A stretch of 64,000 nucleotides of DNA from Cylindrotheca closterium (Eukaryota; Bacillariophyta; Bacillariophyceae; Bacillariales; Bacillariaceae). This document shows, in pieces, positions 61,637 through 64,000 of the stretch. Below the pieces are notes generated by a model. That model did not search any database. It was not told the DNA's origin and saw only the letters and a program-made list of their open reading frames with translations. The translations under genes and the position numbers were made by a program. The stretch covers positions 62,001 to 126,000 of the forward strand of contig CAKOGP040001825.1 in assembly GCA_933822405.4 (NCBI GenBank). The letters run 5' to 3'. Positions within the stretch are counted from its first letter, which is position 1. Every line of letters begins with the position of its first letter.

Positions 61637-63271
61637 ATGTTCTCCAGCCCATCTAACAATGCTCGTACCATGCCTTCTCCTGATAGCAAAATGCTGAATC
61701 CAAGAGTCGTCGATAATCCAAAGAACAAACCAATTCCACCCAACGCAATACCAATGGGGAGAAACTGGAACAAAAATGACGATATTGCTGCTCTCCATGT
61801 CATGTATCAAAAAGTAGTCGAGGAGAATGCCGAAGACTATGCTCAGTCGGATGGAAAGAAGGTAGTAAGCCAAAGGATCGCAAAACTCTTGGAAGCGAAA
61901 GGGATTCGTTTCGTTCGCCATAATCTCGAGAAAGAGTGTTGGGAAGACGCACCACCCACAAGTGTCTTGAAAAAAATATCAGCTGCTTGTCGAAAATGGA
62001 AGAATGCAAAATCTTCTTGTCTTCAACATCCTGCAAAGCCAAAACAGACCAAAAGGAAAAAGGACGTTTGTCATTCCATATCAAACGATCTAGACAGCTC
62101 TCAAGAAGTCATTCGGACAAGCACTACTACTCATATTACTACTGTTTCGGAATTACCAATTTCAACTCGAAGATCATCACGGGTTGCAGCAACGGGAAGC
62201 ACAGTAGTCATTGCCCAAACGAGCAAAATGGCGAACGCCCATGAATCAAAGGTCGCTTCTACAGGATCCCATGTTCCGGTCGAAGACCCAAACATGCCAG
62301 TTCATGAAACCACTGCCTGGATCAAAACCAATCACTTGGGTGGTCTGGTTGCCCATCTCTTCCCACAATCCCCAGGATCACCCCTTCGAGCTGTCCCAGT
62401 GGGGACTGTTTTCGAACCGAATCCTTTGCCCCAAAACAACTATGGTATTCTCAACTCCACAACCTACAGCTCTCCGCAACTTGGCGCATTGTCCTCTTAC
62501 CAAAAGCTAGGATACAACTGGACAGAACCTCAGCGGCTAGTGAAAAGTTCAAACAAGCGAGATATTGATTCGAGCACAGGATACCCAACAAAAAGCAAAA
62601 AGGCTCGCAACAACGGCGAGGAAGCGGCAGAGGAAACATATTCTCATATCCCAGTAGCCACAATCTTGCCTTCATCAGACTATCAACCTCTTGAAACAAG
62701 TTCACATATCAAATCACTTGTGACCACTGAGGAACTTCTCACTCCGATTGCTTCCCGTGACGATGGCCACAAGGAAACGAAGGTAGAAAAAGGCCAAGCA
62801 GAAGCAGGTATTGCACAAGAATGCGTAACTCCAGACCTGGGAATCGACAAAGAAACGCTACAAGAAAAAGGCCAAGGGGGAGAAGATGTTTCAGGAGAAT
62901 GTGTAACTCCAGACTTGGATGTTCCCAGTGATATCCTTGGCTCACTCGGAGAGGGCGAACCTTGGTGGTCTGGAATGCAAACCGACCAAAATTCCTTTCT
63001 CGCTGAAACCGATAACCTGCTTGACCAATCCCCATTTGCATCCTTCGAACCATCTAGCCCCATGGGGTTGTCTGCCACCCTACAGTTGCTTTCGGATTTT
63101 GAAGAAGATTTCGAAAACTCGACCTTGTCGAAGTTATCAGCATCCTTCAGCATTCCACATTGCCAGTTTGAAAATTTGGAAGATCTTGACTCGACTTTGC
63201 AAAGTGTTGATATGGATGTACTTGCAAGTCCTGCCAAGCTGGATCCGGAAGTAACAACCCAGGAGTCTTGA
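61637..63271 (+). CDS. Diatom-type hypothetical with divergent DUF6824-like domain
   Basis: 544 residues. Near the start (about 44-125) NKNDDIAALHVMYQKVVEEN, GKKVVSQRIAKLLEAKGIRF and CWEDAPPTSVLKKISAACRK follow the pattern of the helical DUF6824-type domain common in diatom nuclear proteins (K..va..iv ... grF ... W..v ... Ki...lR), although the usual N-x-x-x-GN start is missing. The rest is Ser/Thr/Pro-rich with basic patches (TKSKKARNNGEEAA). A duplicated unit near 385-435 repeats EKGQ...ECVTPDL twice. The acidic C-terminus (LLSDFEEDFENSTLSKLSAS) could act as an activation region. Function unknown. Confidence 0.75.
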   Translation: MFSSPSNNARTMPSPDSKMLNPRVVDNPKNKPIPPNAIPMGRNWNKNDDIAALHVMYQKVVEENAEDYAQSDGKKVVSQRIAKLLEAKGIRFVRHNLEKECWEDAPPTSVLKKISAACRKWKNAKSSCLQHPAKPKQTKRKKDVCHSISNDLDSSQEVIRTSTTTHITTVSELPISTRRSSRVAATGSTVVIAQTSKMANAHESKVASTGSHVPVEDPNMPVHETTAWIKTNHLGGLVAHLFPQSPGSPLRAVPVGTVFEPNPLPQNNYGILNSTTYSSPQLGALSSYQKLGYNWTEPQRLVKSSNKRDIDSSTGYPTKSKKARNNGEEAAEETYSHIPVATILPSSDYQPLETSSHIKSLVTTEELLTPIASRDDGHKETKVEKGQAEAGIAQECVTPDLGIDKETLQEKGQGGEDVSGECVTPDLDVPSDILGSLGEGEPWWSGMQTDQNSFLAETDNLLDQSPFASFEPSSPMGLSATLQLLSDFEEDFENSTLSKLSASFSIPHCQFENLEDLDSTLQSVDMDVLASPAKLDPEVTTQES

Positions 63272-63523
63272 TTCTTTTCATAAAACGATACTGGGCATTG
63301 GTGAGAGCATCGTGTTCTGCCGACGGCCATTCTGGTCTCGAATTAGTCGGTTGAACACTGGCACCAAAAGCCTTAGGATGTCGTATTGAAGCCTGATCTT
63401 TGCTTGGAACAGAAATAACTAGCGATACTGTCTCAATCCACCAAGATATTTTGTGAATGGCTTCTGACAAAAAAGGTTATCCTTTGGCAGAAAAATTAAG
63501 GGCCCTTTCGTCTGCAATTGATG

Positions 63524-64000
63524 TCACCTGGTTTCTCTACCTGTAAGCGTAGACGGATCTTGATTTAGCGGCTTCTTCATGCGATACTTTTCCCTGATAG
63601 AGGTGTGAGGCAAACCTGGGCAAGGAACGCCATCACCATTTCGATCCCTGTGGATTGGACAGATTGTTTTTATAGTGTCATGAATGTAGGTGCTTGATGA
63701 GGTATTCTATGCAACAACTCAGCCATCCTTGGACGCTGTTTAGTGTTCTACTTACAGTTTGCCAATATCTCCATAGAACGGCTTGTAGTACTCGAACCAA
63801 CTGAGTGCATCTTCGTAGGTTTCAAAGTCGGAGCATCCCCTAACATCCCCTGGATTTCTAGGAGGCACGATAGCTGTAGACTCTTTTTGCTTCACAATTT
63901 GTTTTCCACCATCGTTGCCCCATTGAGTCACCACATCATATTCCAATGGTTCAAACTCGGCTACAAAGCTACTCTCAACACTGGCATCACACTGCTTGAA
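63524..64000 (-). CDS. Partial gene ending in an Excalibur-type calcium-binding domain
   Basis: The frame enters from the right edge. Exons 64000-63756 and 63647-63524 (108-bp intron, AAACT|gtaagt ... cacag|GGATCG) join FYGDIGKL to DRNGDGVPCPGLPHT, completing an Excalibur motif (D-x-N-x-D-G-x-P-C). Upstream the same domain reads GCSDFETYEDALSWFEYYKP. In bacteria Excalibur domains often follow nucleases or cell-surface proteins; the N-terminal part of this gene lies outside the window, so function cannot be given. Unspliced, the frame stops right after the donor. Confidence 0.75.

Overview
The window looks like nuclear DNA of a diatom, probably a pennate one. Genes are packed tightly on both strands. 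They carry few, short GT-AG introns (about 66 to 180 bp), and many products are eukaryotic: CDC20, a WAPL-like protein, TELO2, a BRCT checkpoint protein, mitochondrial carrier, SDHAF3 and an ER fatty-acid elongase. Several proteins start with a signal peptide followed by an ASAFAP-like Phe motif, the bipartite presequence for a secondary red plastid. I did not try to name the species. No bacterial operon, tRNA, rRNA or CRISPR array was found.

Layout. 1-3431: partial gene, hypothetical protein, plant-order FAD synthase. 4116-8554: a decayed accessory block bounded by two roughly 520-bp inverted repeats, with transposase-like remains and a 261-bp tandem duplication. 9111-24710: CDC20, a Q-rich TAF4-like protein, a doubled IGP dehydratase, MYCBP, a BMT5-S4-RluA-like fusion, a plastid S1 protein, a small three-exon mitochondrial-type protein, an AspH-like oxygenase and a PDZ-PPR fusion. 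25560-33676: EF-hand adenylate kinase, MMAA, PUFA elongase, YggT, MenE-type ligase, RBM34/Nop12. 34177-43459: plastid hypothetical, BRCT protein, SDHAF3, mitochondrial carrier, WAPL-like, TenA. 43912-54387: class C GPCR, TPR protein, CMP-kinase-like protein, ALDH22, a false assembly gap, FAM210-like protein, type I membrane protein, VMA22/CCDC115. 54763-64000: CSDE1/UNR, TELO2, a diatom-type hypothetical and a truncated Excalibur gene.

The genes are mostly unrelated housekeeping functions with no pathway cluster. Many pairs are divergent and share 100-350 bp promoters. Promoter-side spacers, but not the short convergent spacers, carry a recurrent palindrome family built on TACCGGTA and GTACTGTAC.

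The main points for a second look are: (1) the doubled IGP dehydratase, whose two halves have lost complementary metal-binding motifs; (2) an intron in the GPCR gene that appears to come from a 114-bp tandem duplication; (3) the intergenic TACCGGTA family; (4) several unusual fusions (PDZ-PPR, BMT5-C2H2-S4-RluA-like, EF-hand-adenylate kinase). Exon structures were read by eye from splice signals and frame continuity and are models, not transcript data.
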